Notes: generated by a model not told the origin, from the letters alone. Counted from the first letter of the stretch, positions 8,493 to 16,335 are shown. The stretch is DNA of 64,000 bases from Streptomyces sp. YIM 130001 (GCF_003574445.1 NZ_KZ984567.1:62248-126247), one strand, 5' to 3'. A program made the numbers and translations.

Positions 8493-8921
8493 ATGGCTGC
8501 GAACAGTCGGTTGACCATCGCGGTGCATGCCTTGGCCTGGTTGGCGTTGGCACAGCGCCGTGGCCAGGATGTGCTCACGTCGGAGCAGGTCGCGGCCAGC
8601 GTGAACACCAACGCCGTGATCATCCGGCGCAGCCTCGGTGATGTGCGGCGGGCCGGTCTGGTGCTGGTCCGTCACGGGGCCGGAGCGGGGTGGAGTCTCG
8701 CCCGTGCCCCTGAGGACATCACGCTGCTCGACGTCCATGACGCCGTCGATGCGCGTCCGACGTTCGGCCTGCACCGCACCGAACCCAATCTGGAATGTCC
8801 GGTCGGGCGAGGTGTCCGGCCTGCTCTGAGCGAGGTGTACGGCCGCGTAGAGCAGGCCATGCGGCGGGAGTTGGCGGATACGTCGATCGCGGACGTTCTT
8901 CGCGAGACGCTGACGACCTAG
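8493..8921 (+). CDS. Rrf2 family transcriptional regulator
   Basis: 142 aa from ATG 8493, with AGGAGG at 8483-8488 deciding the start. Winged HTH of the Rrf2/YwnA type: SRLTIAVHALAWLAL, then VLTSEQVAASVNTNAVIIRR and GAGAGWSLARAPEDITLLDV. Only one Cys is visible, in the ECPVGRG segment, so it is not an IscR-type Fe-S sensor; it resembles the YwnA branch. It is followed after 80 bp by a NIPSNAP gene on the same strand and may be co-transcribed with it. Confidence 0.9.
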   Translation: MAANSRLTIAVHALAWLALAQRRGQDVLTSEQVAASVNTNAVIIRRSLGDVRRAGLVLVRHGAGAGWSLARAPEDITLLDVHDAVDARPTFGLHRTEPNLECPVGRGVRPALSEVYGRVEQAMRRELADTSIADVLRETLTT

Positions 8922-9001
8922 CCGGGAGGCCAGCCGCCGGACGGCCGCACCGCTTGTCGCGACAAGACCTGTTTCAGCAACTCGAGGAGGAGTAGGGGCC
9001 G

Positions 9002-9739
9002 GTGACAGACCTCAGGTGTCCGATCGTGGAACTGCGGCAGTACACGCTGCACTCAGGGCAGCGTGATGTACTGATCGATCTCTTCGACCGGGAGTTCGTC
9101 GAGCCCCAAGAGGCGCTGGGCATGACCGTCCTGGGGCAGTTCCGTGATCTGGACGATCCCGACAGGTTCGTCTGGCTGCGCGGTTTCGACGACATGCCCC
9201 GGCGCGCACAGGCTCTGGAGGGTTTCTACGGCGGGCCGGTCTGGCGGGCCCACCGCGACGAGGCCAACGCGACGATGCTCGACTCCGATGACGTGCTGCT
9301 GCTCCGGCCGGCCGCAGCGGACGGCGGGTTCCCCTCGCCGGTCGACGCCGAACGCGCCCTCGGAGCGCTGACGCCATGGGCTCCGTCGCTCATCCTCGCC
9401 ACCGTCTGGCACAGCGACCGCCCGTTCGACGCGGCGTTCGTCGAGTTCTTCGAGCAGCGTGTACGCCCCGTACTGGCCGAGGCCGGCGCCGAGCCGCTGG
9501 CGTACCTGCAGTCGGAGCACTCCCCCAACACCTTCCCCGCGCTGCCGGTCAGGACGAACGAGGAGGCCTTCGTTTGGTTCGCGCGATTCTCTGACGAAGA
9601 CCACCTCGCCGACCACCTGATTCGCCTGCAGAATTCGCAACGCTGGCGCGCGGAGGTGTTGCCGACGCTTTCGCAACGGTGGGCCAGGGCCCCGCAACAG
9701 CTACGGCTGGCTCCCACGGAGCGCTCGGTGCTGCGGTGA
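9002..9739 (+). CDS. NIPSNAP family protein
   Basis: 245 aa from GTG 9002 with a purine-rich GGAGGAG a little upstream. Two ferredoxin-like NIPSNAP halves are visible: VELRQYTLHSGQRDVLIDLF at about residues 10-29, and SLILATVWHSDRPFDAAFVE at about 130-149. Such proteins are small alpha-beta barrels of largely unknown function, often linked to stress or redox. It follows the Rrf2 gene and may be its target. Confidence 0.85.
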   Translation: MTDLRCPIVELRQYTLHSGQRDVLIDLFDREFVEPQEALGMTVLGQFRDLDDPDRFVWLRGFDDMPRRAQALEGFYGGPVWRAHRDEANATMLDSDDVLLLRPAAADGGFPSPVDAERALGALTPWAPSLILATVWHSDRPFDAAFVEFFEQRVRPVLAEAGAEPLAYLQSEHSPNTFPALPVRTNEEAFVWFARFSDEDHLADHLIRLQNSQRWRAEVLPTLSQRWARAPQQLRLAPTERSVLR

Positions 9740-9787
9740 GCGTCACGGGGCCCTCACCCAGGTGCTGGACGTGACGAGGGAGGACAT

Positions 9788-9813
9788 GCGCCGGCGACGT
9801 CGGGGGCCGGCGC
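9788..9813. terminator. Hairpin between convergent genes
   Basis: GCGCCGGC (9788-9795), 10-nt loop, GCCGGCGC (9806-9813), perfect 8-bp stem. It lies between the NIPSNAP stop and the end of the convergent AlaRS-like gene. Confidence 0.6.
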
Positions 9814-9870
9814 CGAAGCTGAAGCGGCACCGCCGGTTGGCACCGCCCTGCCCCCATCCCGTCCCCGTCG

Positions 9871-11037
9871 TTACTCCTGCCGCAGGCTGGTGACCAGATC
9901 GCGTGGCAGCCCGTGGGTGTCGTGGAGGTACCGGAAGTCCTCGTCCTGCAGAGGGCCTTGGAACCTGGAGCGGGCGAGCACCCGCCGACCGCGCTCGAGG
10001 AGCCGTCCGAAACGGCGCTCCTCCTCGATCAGCAGCCGACGCAGGTCGTCAGGATCGGCCTCCTGGCGGAAGTGGGTGAGCGTGTGGGCGACCAACTCGC
10101 CCGGCACGTCCCCGAGTCCGCGCGACGGATCGTCCCGCCACAGCACGGTGAGCACTCGTCGCAGGAGGCGACGGAGCACGTATCCCCGTCCGGTGTTGGC
10201 CGGGCGCACCCCGTCGGCGAGTACCACGATGGCTGAGCGCAGGTGGTCGCAGACCACGCGCAGCGACGATTCGTCGAGTGGCCACAGGGCCGGCACGATT
10301 CGGCGCCACGGGTCGAAGACGTCACACTCGAACACCGACGACTTGCCCTGCAGCAGCGAGGCCAGCCGCTCCAGGCCGAGTCCGGTGTCGACGTTGCGTT
10401 GCGGAAGCGGCACAAGGGAACCGTCGTCGAGTCGTCGGTACCGCATCGTCACGTGGTTCCATACCTCCACCCAGCGGTCGTCTCGCGTAGGTGTCGACTC
10501 CGGCGGCGTACTGCCGCTCCAGAAGAAGATCTCCGAGTCGGGCCCGCATGGGCCGACGGTTCCGTTGGACCACCAGTTGTCGTTCACCGTGAGCTCGACG
10601 GGCACGCCCCGGTCCTGCCACATGTGCAGCGAAGCCGTGTCCGGTCCTGTCCGGTCGTCACCGCCGAAGACGGTGGCGTGCAGCAGGCCCGGATCGACGC
10701 CGAGTCCATCGGTGAGCAATCCGTACCCCCAGTCGAGACTCAGCGGGCCCTCGTAGTCGCCGAGCGACCAGGTGCCGAGCATCTGGAAGACGGTCAGATG
10801 GGTGGCATCACCGACTTCCTCGAGGTCCGTCGTGCGCAGACAGCGCTGCACATTGAGCAGCCGCTGACCCAGCGGGTGCGGGCGTCCCTCCAGGTACGGG
10901 GTGAGCGGATGCATGCCGGAGGTGGTGAACAGCACCGAGTCGTCAGAGGGTGGCAGGAGTGTCGAGCCGGTGATCCGGCGGTGACCGCGCTCCTCGAAGT
11001 ACTCGATGAACGTGCTGATGATGTGTTCCGAGTCCAT
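9871..11037 (-). CDS. Alanyl-tRNA synthetase-like protein lacking editing and C-Ala domains
   Basis: 388 aa from ATG 11037, preceded by AAGGAG. Housekeeping AlaRS is about 880 aa; this protein covers only the class II catalytic core and part of the tRNA-recognition region. Core motifs are intact: LLPPSDDSVLFTTSGM, FQMLGTWSLGDYEG, VGPCGPDSEIFFWSG, NVDTGLGLERLASLLQG and GRGYVLRRLLRRVL. The GGKHN-type loop that follows the RC(V/L)R motif in canonical bacterial AlaRS is shortened (QRCLRTTDLEEVG), so it is a divergent lineage rather than a recent deletion of the host alaS. It may activate or transfer alanine (or another small amino acid) outside translation, or be a resistance paralogue. Function unproven. 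Confidence 0.88.
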   Translation of the reverse strand: MDSEHIISTFIEYFEERGHRRITGSTLLPPSDDSVLFTTSGMHPLTPYLEGRPHPLGQRLLNVQRCLRTTDLEEVGDATHLTVFQMLGTWSLGDYEGPLSLDWGYGLLTDGLGVDPGLLHATVFGGDDRTGPDTASLHMWQDRGVPVELTVNDNWWSNGTVGPCGPDSEIFFWSGSTPPESTPTRDDRWVEVWNHVTMRYRRLDDGSLVPLPQRNVDTGLGLERLASLLQGKSSVFECDVFDPWRRIVPALWPLDESSLRVVCDHLRSAIVVLADGVRPANTGRGYVLRRLLRRVLTVLWRDDPSRGLGDVPGELVAHTLTHFRQEADPDDLRRLLIEEERRFGRLLERGRRVLARSRFQGPLQDEDFRYLHDTHGLPRDLVTSLRQE

Positions 11038-11175
11038 GGGGTGGCTCCTTCGCTTCCTCGCGGGGAAGGCACCGGTCAACGGACCGTGCTGGTCGTCGCA
11101 CCGGGGCAGGAAGCCAAGAACGCCACGGAACCACCGACGGGCCGTTTCCGGTCGCCGGTGGGAGGGGGAAATACG

Positions 11176-11244
11176 TCAGGCGGCGGCAACCGGGGAGCTG
11201 GTCGCTCGCGCGGTCGCGATGATGGTTCGGCCGATGACGTTCAT
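11176..11244 (-). CDS. Possible alanine-rich leader peptide upstream of the AlaRS-like gene
   Basis: A 22-codon frame, ATG 11244 to TGA 11176, ending SSPVAAA and containing six alanines. It lies 138 bp upstream of the AlaRS-like start, on the same strand. No clear ribosome binding site is seen. Downstream sequence can fold (for example CCACCG / CGGTGG around 11115-11145), so a ribosome-mediated attenuation leader is conceivable. This is speculative; the frame may be chance. Confidence 0.2.
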   Translation of the reverse strand: MNVIGRTIIATARATSSPVAAA

Positions 11245-11351
11245 ACGGGCGAGAATAGCGGGCGTCACTCCGGGCGGCACACGAATTTTCGCGGAGCCGG
11301 CAGGCCTGTCCGCGCGGCGCCGGCCTCCATTGCCATGGCGACGACTCACGG

Positions 11352-11660
11352 TTGCCCGCCGAGACGGAACCTCTGTCCGAGACCGCGGCACTCTCGGCCG
11401 GTGCGGCCGTGGGCCAGGTGGCCAGGTGGCTGCTGATCTTTGCGATCAGTGTGCCGCTCTCCCTCGCATGCGTCGTACTCGGCGTGCTGTGGCGGCCCCG
11501 CACCCTCGCCGCCGAACCGGCCGCGCCTATCGGCCTGTTGGACCTGCCGCTGTTCGGCACGGCTCTGACCACTCTCATGCTCTTCCTGATGAATCCGGCC
11601 GTGCGACTCCGGTCCTCGAGGTCCACCAGCAGCCCTCCTCAGACCGCGAGTCCCCGGTAG
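11352..11660 (+). pseudogene. Fragment of a DHA2-type MFS drug transporter
   Basis: The frame shows only the middle of an EmrB/QacA-like MFS protein. VARWLLIFAISVPLSLACVV corresponds to the region around transmembrane helices 5-6 (normally G..W.W.F.INVP.G), followed by LFGTALTTLMLFLMNP. Helices 1-4 and everything after are absent, and the frame ends in low-complexity Ser/Pro. A decayed remnant, next to other broken genes. Confidence 0.55.
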
Positions 11661-12412
11661 CGGGCGAGGCTGCCCGGCGATGGGCGATCACGCTCCTGAC
11701 GGCAGCGACGAGTGCGCCACCGACCCGGTCCCGACGAACCGGGACAGAAGCAGCCCCGGCCCGACCAGCAGGCGGATCCACGGCGCCGCACGCCGGCTGA
11801 TGCCGCACTGACGGCTATGCGTCGCCGTCGCCGTCGCCGTCCCGCAGGGAATGAATCATGCTCTGCAGGATCCGGAACGCGCCTGCCTGCTCGGTCTCGT
11901 TCATGCCGGTCAGCCGTGGCGCCCTGCGCGACAGCGAACTCGACCGCGGCGCTCCCCACGCCGCCGGCAGCGCCCTCGACAAGCAGGGTGCGTCCCTCGA
12001 GGGAACCGAACACCTCGAGCCCGGCCAGAGCGGTCACGGCGGCCAGACCTGCACCGGCGGCCTGCTCGTCGTTCCATGCGGCGGGCGCGGGGGCCCAGGC
12101 CGTAAGGACGGCCAGCTCGGCTGTCGCGCCGGTGACGCCGCCCAGTCCGAAGACGCGGTCCCCGATGCGCACCCCACTCACGTCGTCACCGATCTCGTCG
12201 ACCACGCCGACGGCATCGCGTCCGGGGATCGCGGGCAGTTCCACGGGAAGCACCTCACGCGCCGCGCCGCTGCGTACCTTCCAATCGACGGGATTGACGC
12301 CGGCCGCGGTGACGCGGATGCGGATCTCGCCGGACCCGGGACGCGGGTCCGGCGCTTCCTCGATCACGAGGGTCCCCACACCGCCGTACTCGTGATACCG
12401 AGCTGCGCGCAT
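11639..12412 (-). pseudogene. Truncated quinone oxidoreductase (MDR family)
   Basis: Starts well (MRAARYHEYGGVGTLVIEE) and matches zinc-independent quinone oxidoreductases through the cofactor-binding motif EGAAGGVGSAAVEFAVAQGA at about residue 150. There homology stops abruptly near 11920; normally another 150 residues of Rossmann fold follow. The remaining in-frame residues are Arg-rich shadow sequence. The sequence after the break, in another frame, reads as the tail of an unrelated protein (see 11815-11925). The catalytic core is incomplete, so this is likely a pseudogene produced by a deletion joining two genes. Divergent from the broken merR. Confidence 0.7.
11815..11925 (-). pseudogene. 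Tail of another protein fused to the truncated oxidoreductase, possibly MarR-like
   Basis: Frame ending at TAG 11815-11817 reads RLTGMNETEQAGAFRILQSM, then IHSLRD and a GDGDGD run. This amphipathic helix resembles the C-terminal dimerisation helix of MarR-type regulators. It begins where homology to the oxidoreductase stops. Family assignment is tentative. Confidence 0.3.
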
Positions 12413-12470
12413 GATGTCCTGCCTTACTTGGATCGGTGGGCTCGGCGAGCCCGACGTCAGCTAGGCTAAA

Positions 12471-12488
12471 ACCTCACGTTGACGTCAG
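12471..12488. promoter_or_regulatory. Candidate MerR-type operator between the broken oxidoreductase and merR
   Basis: ACCTCACGTTGACGTCAG is an imperfect palindrome (CTCACGT / ACGTCAG, 12474-12488) in the divergent intergenic region. A nearly identical sequence occurs at 54010-54028. A perfect 15-bp palindrome GGGCTCGGCGAGCCC at 12438-12452 lies beside it. Confidence 0.45.
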
Positions 12489-12526
12489 ATGCAAGTCGGG
12501 CGGGCGACCCGGAGTACGGAGGACCT

Positions 12527-12895
12527 GTGCGTATCGGCGAGGTTGCGGAGAAGGCCTGAGTGAGCGTCCGGGCTCTGCGGTACTACGAGGAGCAGGACCT
12601 GCTGCAGTCCGAGCGCAGCGCCGGGGGCCAGCGCCAGTACTCCGATACCGCCGTCGACCGCGTCGGGCTGATCCAGCAGCTCTTTGCCGCCGGCCTGCCG
12701 AGCAAGTCCGTCCGTGAGGTACTGCCGTGCGTGGATTCGGGCACCGCGGCCCCGGGGCTTCTTGACCATCTGGAGACCGAGCGTGCCCGGATCAGCCGGC
12801 GGATCACCGACCTGAACGCGGCGCGTGACCGTCTCGACGTCGTGATCGCCAACACGCGGAATCCTCCCGCTCACTGCGACCACACCCGGCACTGA
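12527..12895 (+). pseudogene. MerR family regulator with an in-frame stop codon in the DNA-binding domain
   Basis: Reading from GTG 12527 the frame gives VRIGEVAEKA, then TGA at 12557-12559, then VSVRALRYYEEQDLLQSERS and the rest of a MerR protein (helix-turn-helix, wing and dimerisation helix). In intact MerR proteins this position is normally glycine (GGA), so one G-to-T change explains the stop. GTG 12560 directly after the stop could restart translation, but the product would lack helix 1 of the HTH. Intact length would be about 122 aa. Its divergent partner is also broken. Confidence 0.75.
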
Positions 12896-13028
12896 CCGCC
12901 GTTCTCGCGACCGCACGTACGCCGGACCAACGCCGACCACACGGACGCCGGCGCCGCCACCCACGCCACTGACGCCAGATCGACGCCTGCGGCCGCAGGC
13001 GCTGGCGCGACGCGGGCGATCCGTTTCG

Positions 13029-13044
13029 CTTACTCGCGAGTAAG
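13029..13044. promoter_or_regulatory. Perfect 16-bp palindrome before the DoxX-like gene
   Basis: CTTACTCGCGAGTAAG is perfectly self-complementary and ends 36 bp before the TTG start at 13081. This architecture is typical of TetR-family operators. No TetR gene is adjacent, so the regulator would be encoded elsewhere. Confidence 0.6.
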
Positions 13045-13080
13045 GTGGTCTCTCCGTACCCGCGCTCCCCGGAGGTCCCT

Positions 13081-13452
13081 TTGCGTCGCGCCACGTCTCC
13101 TCAGGTTCTCGCCGGTCTGCTCGCCGGCGCGGGAGTCACGCACTTCCTGCTGCCGAAGCCGTTCGACTCCATCGTGCCGCGCGCCCTGCCGGGTTCACCC
13201 CGGATGTGGACCCAGGTCAGCGGCGCGGCCGAGCTCGCGCTCGCCGCAGGTGTCGCGTTCCCGCGCACGCGGGCTCGAGCCGCCTCCGCCGCGGCGGTGT
13301 TCTTCGTGGCCGTCGTCCCGGCGAACATGCAGATGGCAGTCGACTGGCGTTCGCGTCCTGCGACACTGCGGCGCGCGGCGCAAGCTCGCGTGCCGCTGCA
13401 GGCTGGATTGGTGCTGTGGGCGCGGAAGGTCGCACGCGACGCCACCCGCTGA
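13081..13452 (+). CDS. DoxX-like small membrane protein
   Basis: 123 aa from TTG 13081, chosen because GGAGG lies 7 nt upstream; a longer frame from 13045 would run through the ribosome binding site. Four short hydrophobic segments and the conserved THFLLPKPFDSIVPRALPG and VPANMQMAVDWR motifs match the DoxX-like family. Inner-membrane protein of unclear function, often linked to redox or thiol stress. Expression is probably controlled at the palindrome just upstream. Confidence 0.75.
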   Translation: MRRATSPQVLAGLLAGAGVTHFLLPKPFDSIVPRALPGSPRMWTQVSGAAELALAAGVAFPRTRARAASAAAVFFVAVVPANMQMAVDWRSRPATLRRAAQARVPLQAGLVLWARKVARDATR

Positions 13453-13620
13453 CTTAGGTACGCCACGCAGGCCGGTCCCCGCCAAAGGGGAAGCTGCTGC
13501 AGGGCGCAGCCTCAGCCTGGCCGCCGGGCGCCCCGACTGCACAACAGGCTTCACCAGGCGGGCACTTGTGCCTCCCGGCAAGGCGGAACCACGACACGCA
13601 ACCGACGGTGACGGATCAAC

Positions 13621-14190
13621 TCACCACGACGTCCGGTCGGGGTCGTCCTCACACTCCCGCCACGCACGTTCCCGGCGCGCGGTCCGCAGCGCCCTGCGCC
13701 GCCGGTGCGCATCACGCACGCGCACCGCCCGGTCGACGACGAGCGCAGGCCGTGCAGGGCCGCGGTACCGGAGAAACTGCGACCACACAATCCTCGCCCC
13801 TCCCCAGATCAGGGCACCTGCGACGACCAGGACGAACGCCCGGGCGAGCCAGAAGAGTTCCTCCTGGTCGTTCCTGATCTCGTAGGGGTCTCCGCCGCTG
13901 ACGGCGACACACTCGTCGATGTACGGATCGCAGTGCGAAGGCGTGAACACAGCACCGAGCGCATACGACGCCAGGGCAAGTCCGCAGACCACCATCGGCA
14001 CTACAACGAGGAGCGGCAGCACACCGAAACGCGGAGCCCCCAGAGGACAGAGCGCCGCATAGACGGCGACCACTCCCACCGACAGTGCGGCCCACACCCA
14101 ACCGACCAGCCAACCCAGCGTCACCCAGGCAGGCGACAGAACGGCCACCGTGCCGACGACGAAAGCCATCCGCCGCAAGACCGCGCCCAC
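13621..14190 (-). CDS. Hypothetical membrane protein
   Basis: 189 aa from GTG 14190 with GAGGTGAT upstream. Four hydrophobic segments are visible (about residues 8-30, 33-52, 57-80 and 112-132). Between the third and fourth is an extracytoplasmic loop with two cysteines (SHCDPYIDECVAVSGGD) that could form a disulfide. The C-terminus is a basic cytoplasmic tail (VRDAHRRRRALRTARRERAW). No family recognised. Confidence 0.65.
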   Translation of the reverse strand: MGAVLRRMAFVVGTVAVLSPAWVTLGWLVGWVWAALSVGVVAVYAALCPLGAPRFGVLPLLVVVPMVVCGLALASYALGAVFTPSHCDPYIDECVAVSGGDPYEIRNDQEELFWLARAFVLVVAGALIWGGARIVWSQFLRYRGPARPALVVDRAVRVRDAHRRRRALRTARRERAWRECEDDPDRTSW

Positions 14191-14342
14191 CAGATCACCT
14201 CAGTTCGAACGACAGCCCCGCGGTGCGCCCATCATGCTGCCACGCCGCCTCTCCCCCAACCGCCCATCCGCCTCGGATCGCGAAGTCCTCGCTCCCACAA
14301 CTCTCCGACTTCTCACCCGGCCTGCACCGTCCGCAACGAGAC

Positions 14343-14603
14343 CTACGGGACAGGCGGTTCCGCAAGAAGGCGGGAGTGCCCGCGGTCGTGCTCGTACAGG
14401 AACTCCAGGCGGAGACCGGCGGCGCTCACGGCTCTGGTCACGTCGCCGATGCCATGCCGCCACTCGACCGTCGGGGTCGCGGTGGGGGCGGGGTACGTCC
14501 CGGGTGCGTCCATCACGATCGGGGCCCGCTGGACGTATTCCTCCGCGACGCTGCGCCAGTCGTCGGCAAGGACATCGATGCTTCGCTCCAACGACCGCCA
14601 CAC
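14343..14603 (-). pseudogene. C-terminal fragment of a SAM-dependent methyltransferase
   Basis: The frame contains VEWRHGIGDVTRAVSAAGLR and LEFLYEHD, which match the end of class I methyltransferases (usually W-x-H-x-L-G-E-V-x-x-A-L-x-x-A-G-L-x-x-E-F-L-x-E). No SAM-binding GxGxG motif precedes it, and the upstream part is not homologous. Probably a remnant; a short functional protein is unlikely. Confidence 0.5.
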
Positions 14604-14743
14604 ACCCGGCCGTTGCGCAGTAACCGCTCCCCCGCCGTCCGCCGCGGTCAGCCGTCGCCGTACGAAGGCGTTGAGTAACGTCCGCCTGCCCCACCGCCTG
14701 CGGGAGGACGATCACGTACGCGCGGGCCGCGCTCGCGAGTGCG

Positions 14744-15301
14744 TCAGACCTCCGGGCTCAGCCCCGTCACGGACATGCGGAAGAGGCGTTCCGCCTGGGC
14801 GGCGGGGTCGGGGTAGTGCTCGGTGGCCAGGGCGATGCCGACGGCCAGGGTGATGAGATCGCTGACGGTGACGTCGGGGGCCACTGCACCGTCGCGCACC
14901 GCGCGGCCCAGGAGAGGGCCCGCGGCTTCTTCCAGGGTCGCCGCGCAGCTGTTCTCGTGCACCGGGGTGTCGTAGGAAAGTGCGGCCGTGAGGCCTCGGG
15001 CAGTGACGGAGTAGGCGACGACCTCGCTGAGCCACTGCAGGAGCGCGTCCCGGCTGTCGCCGCTGCCGAACAGGTCGTGGGCGCGGGCGCGCAGGGCTTC
15101 GATCTGTTCGTGGGAGACGGCTTCCACCAGGGCGCGGCGCGTGGGGAAGTGCCGGCGCACTGTCGCCGATCCCACGCCTGCGGTGCGGGCGATCTGTTCC
15201 AGGGATGCGTGGGCGCCGTGGGTGGCGACCTCTTCCTGGGCCACGGCGAGGATCCGTGTGTAGTTGCGGCGGGCGTCCGCACGCCGGTGCTGTTCCGGCA
15301 C
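14744..15301 (-). CDS. TetR/AcrR family transcriptional regulator
   Basis: 185 aa. N-terminal TetR HTH: ARRNYTRILAVAQEEVATHG, then ASLEQIARTAGVGSATVRRH followed by FPTRRALVEAV. The C-terminal domain resembles the SbtR-like group (QIEALRARAHDL, then LITLAVGIAL). It is divergent from an NmrA-family gene and probably represses it and itself through the paired operators at 15322-15378. Confidence 0.93.
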   Translation of the reverse strand: MPEQHRRADARRNYTRILAVAQEEVATHGAHASLEQIARTAGVGSATVRRHFPTRRALVEAVSHEQIEALRARAHDLFGSGDSRDALLQWLSEVVAYSVTARGLTAALSYDTPVHENSCAATLEEAAGPLLGRAVRDGAVAPDVTVSDLITLAVGIALATEHYPDPAAQAERLFRMSVTGLSPEV

Positions 15302-15321
15302 GGTGTCAGCTCCAGGATTGC

Positions 15322-15378
15322 TAAGTGGCGGGGTCCGCCGTATCGTACCCGAGCATAAACGGCGGACCCCGCCACTTA
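15322..15378. promoter_or_regulatory. Two inverted 20-bp operators flanking the tetR/nmrA divergent promoter
   Basis: TAAGTGGCGGGGTCCGCCGT (15322-15341) is repeated as a perfect inverted copy at 15359-15378, 17 nt apart. Each arm is itself a near-palindrome centred on GGCGG-GGT-CCGCC, so the array looks like two TetR operators facing each other between the tetR start (15301) and the nmrA start (15409). A transcript could also fold into a 20-bp hairpin. Confidence 0.75.
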
Positions 15379-15408
15379 ACGATTCTCGATACGTCCACGA
15401 GGAGCCCC

Positions 15409-16335
15409 ATGCCTACCGACCCCAAGCCCGTACTGGTCACCGGCGCCACCGGCCGACAGGGCGGCGCCACCGCCCGCGCACTGCTCTCGGCCGGCGTTCC
15501 CGTCCGCGCACTGGTCCGCGATCCGGACACCACCCGGGCGCAAGCCGTCGAGGCGCTCGGTGCGGAAACGGTCACCGGCGATCTCCACGACCGTGATTCC
15601 GTGATCCGTGCCGCCGAGGGCACCCGCGCCGTGTTCTCCGTACAGATGCCGGGCATCACCGAGGCCGGCTTCGACTTCGAGGGCGAGGTGGCCCAGGGCA
15701 CGAACCTCATCGAGGCCGCGCAGGCCGCCGGCGTACGGCAGTTCGTGCACACGTCCGTGACCGGCGCCGGCCAGCACACGGAGCACCCCGACTGGACCCC
15801 CGGCCGCTGGCCGTCGACGGAAGCGAGCCTGGGCGCCAAGAGCACGCTCCAGGACCGCGTCCGCGCCGCGGGCTTTCCCTCGTGGACGATCCTCAAGCCC
15901 GGCTTCTTCATGGACAACTTCCTGCCGTCCATGGGGTTCCTGTTCCCGCGCGGCATCGAGGGCGGCCTGGTGAGCGTCCTGAACCCCGGCACCGGGCTGT
16001 CCCTCATGGCGACGGACGACATCGGCGCTGCGGCTGCCGCCGCCATCGCCGCTCCCGAGAAGTTCCATGGTGTCGAACTGGAGCTGGCGAGCGAATACCT
16101 GTCGATGGCGAAGGTCGCCGAGGTCCTCTCCCGCGCCCTGGGCACGGAGCTGACCGCACCCGACATGACCGAACAGGAGGCGATCGCCGCCGGAATGCCC
16201 CCGATGGGGGCCGCTCATGAGTGGCTGAACGTCACCGGCGGCCAGCCCGCGCACCCGCAGTTCGCACGAGACCTGGGCATCCCCCTCACCAGCTTCGAGT
16301 CATGGGCACGCGCACACATGGGACCCGACGCCTGA
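15409..16335 (+). CDS. NmrA-like/atypical SDR NAD(P)-binding protein
   Basis: 308 aa from ATG 15409 with GAGGAG upstream. Rossmann motif VLVTGATGRQGGATARALL at residues 8-26, then VRALVRDPDT, which favours NADP(H). The characteristic NmrA/HSCARG ending follows (FSVQMPGITEAGFDFEGEVA, VRQFVHTSVTG, LKPGFFMDNFL). These proteins are redox sensors or atypical reductases of quinones. Probable target of the divergent TetR regulator. Confidence 0.9.
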   Translation: MPTDPKPVLVTGATGRQGGATARALLSAGVPVRALVRDPDTTRAQAVEALGAETVTGDLHDRDSVIRAAEGTRAVFSVQMPGITEAGFDFEGEVAQGTNLIEAAQAAGVRQFVHTSVTGAGQHTEHPDWTPGRWPSTEASLGAKSTLQDRVRAAGFPSWTILKPGFFMDNFLPSMGFLFPRGIEGGLVSVLNPGTGLSLMATDDIGAAAAAAIAAPEKFHGVELELASEYLSMAKVAEVLSRALGTELTAPDMTEQEAIAAGMPPMGAAHEWLNVTGGQPAHPQFARDLGIPLTSFESWARAHMGPDA

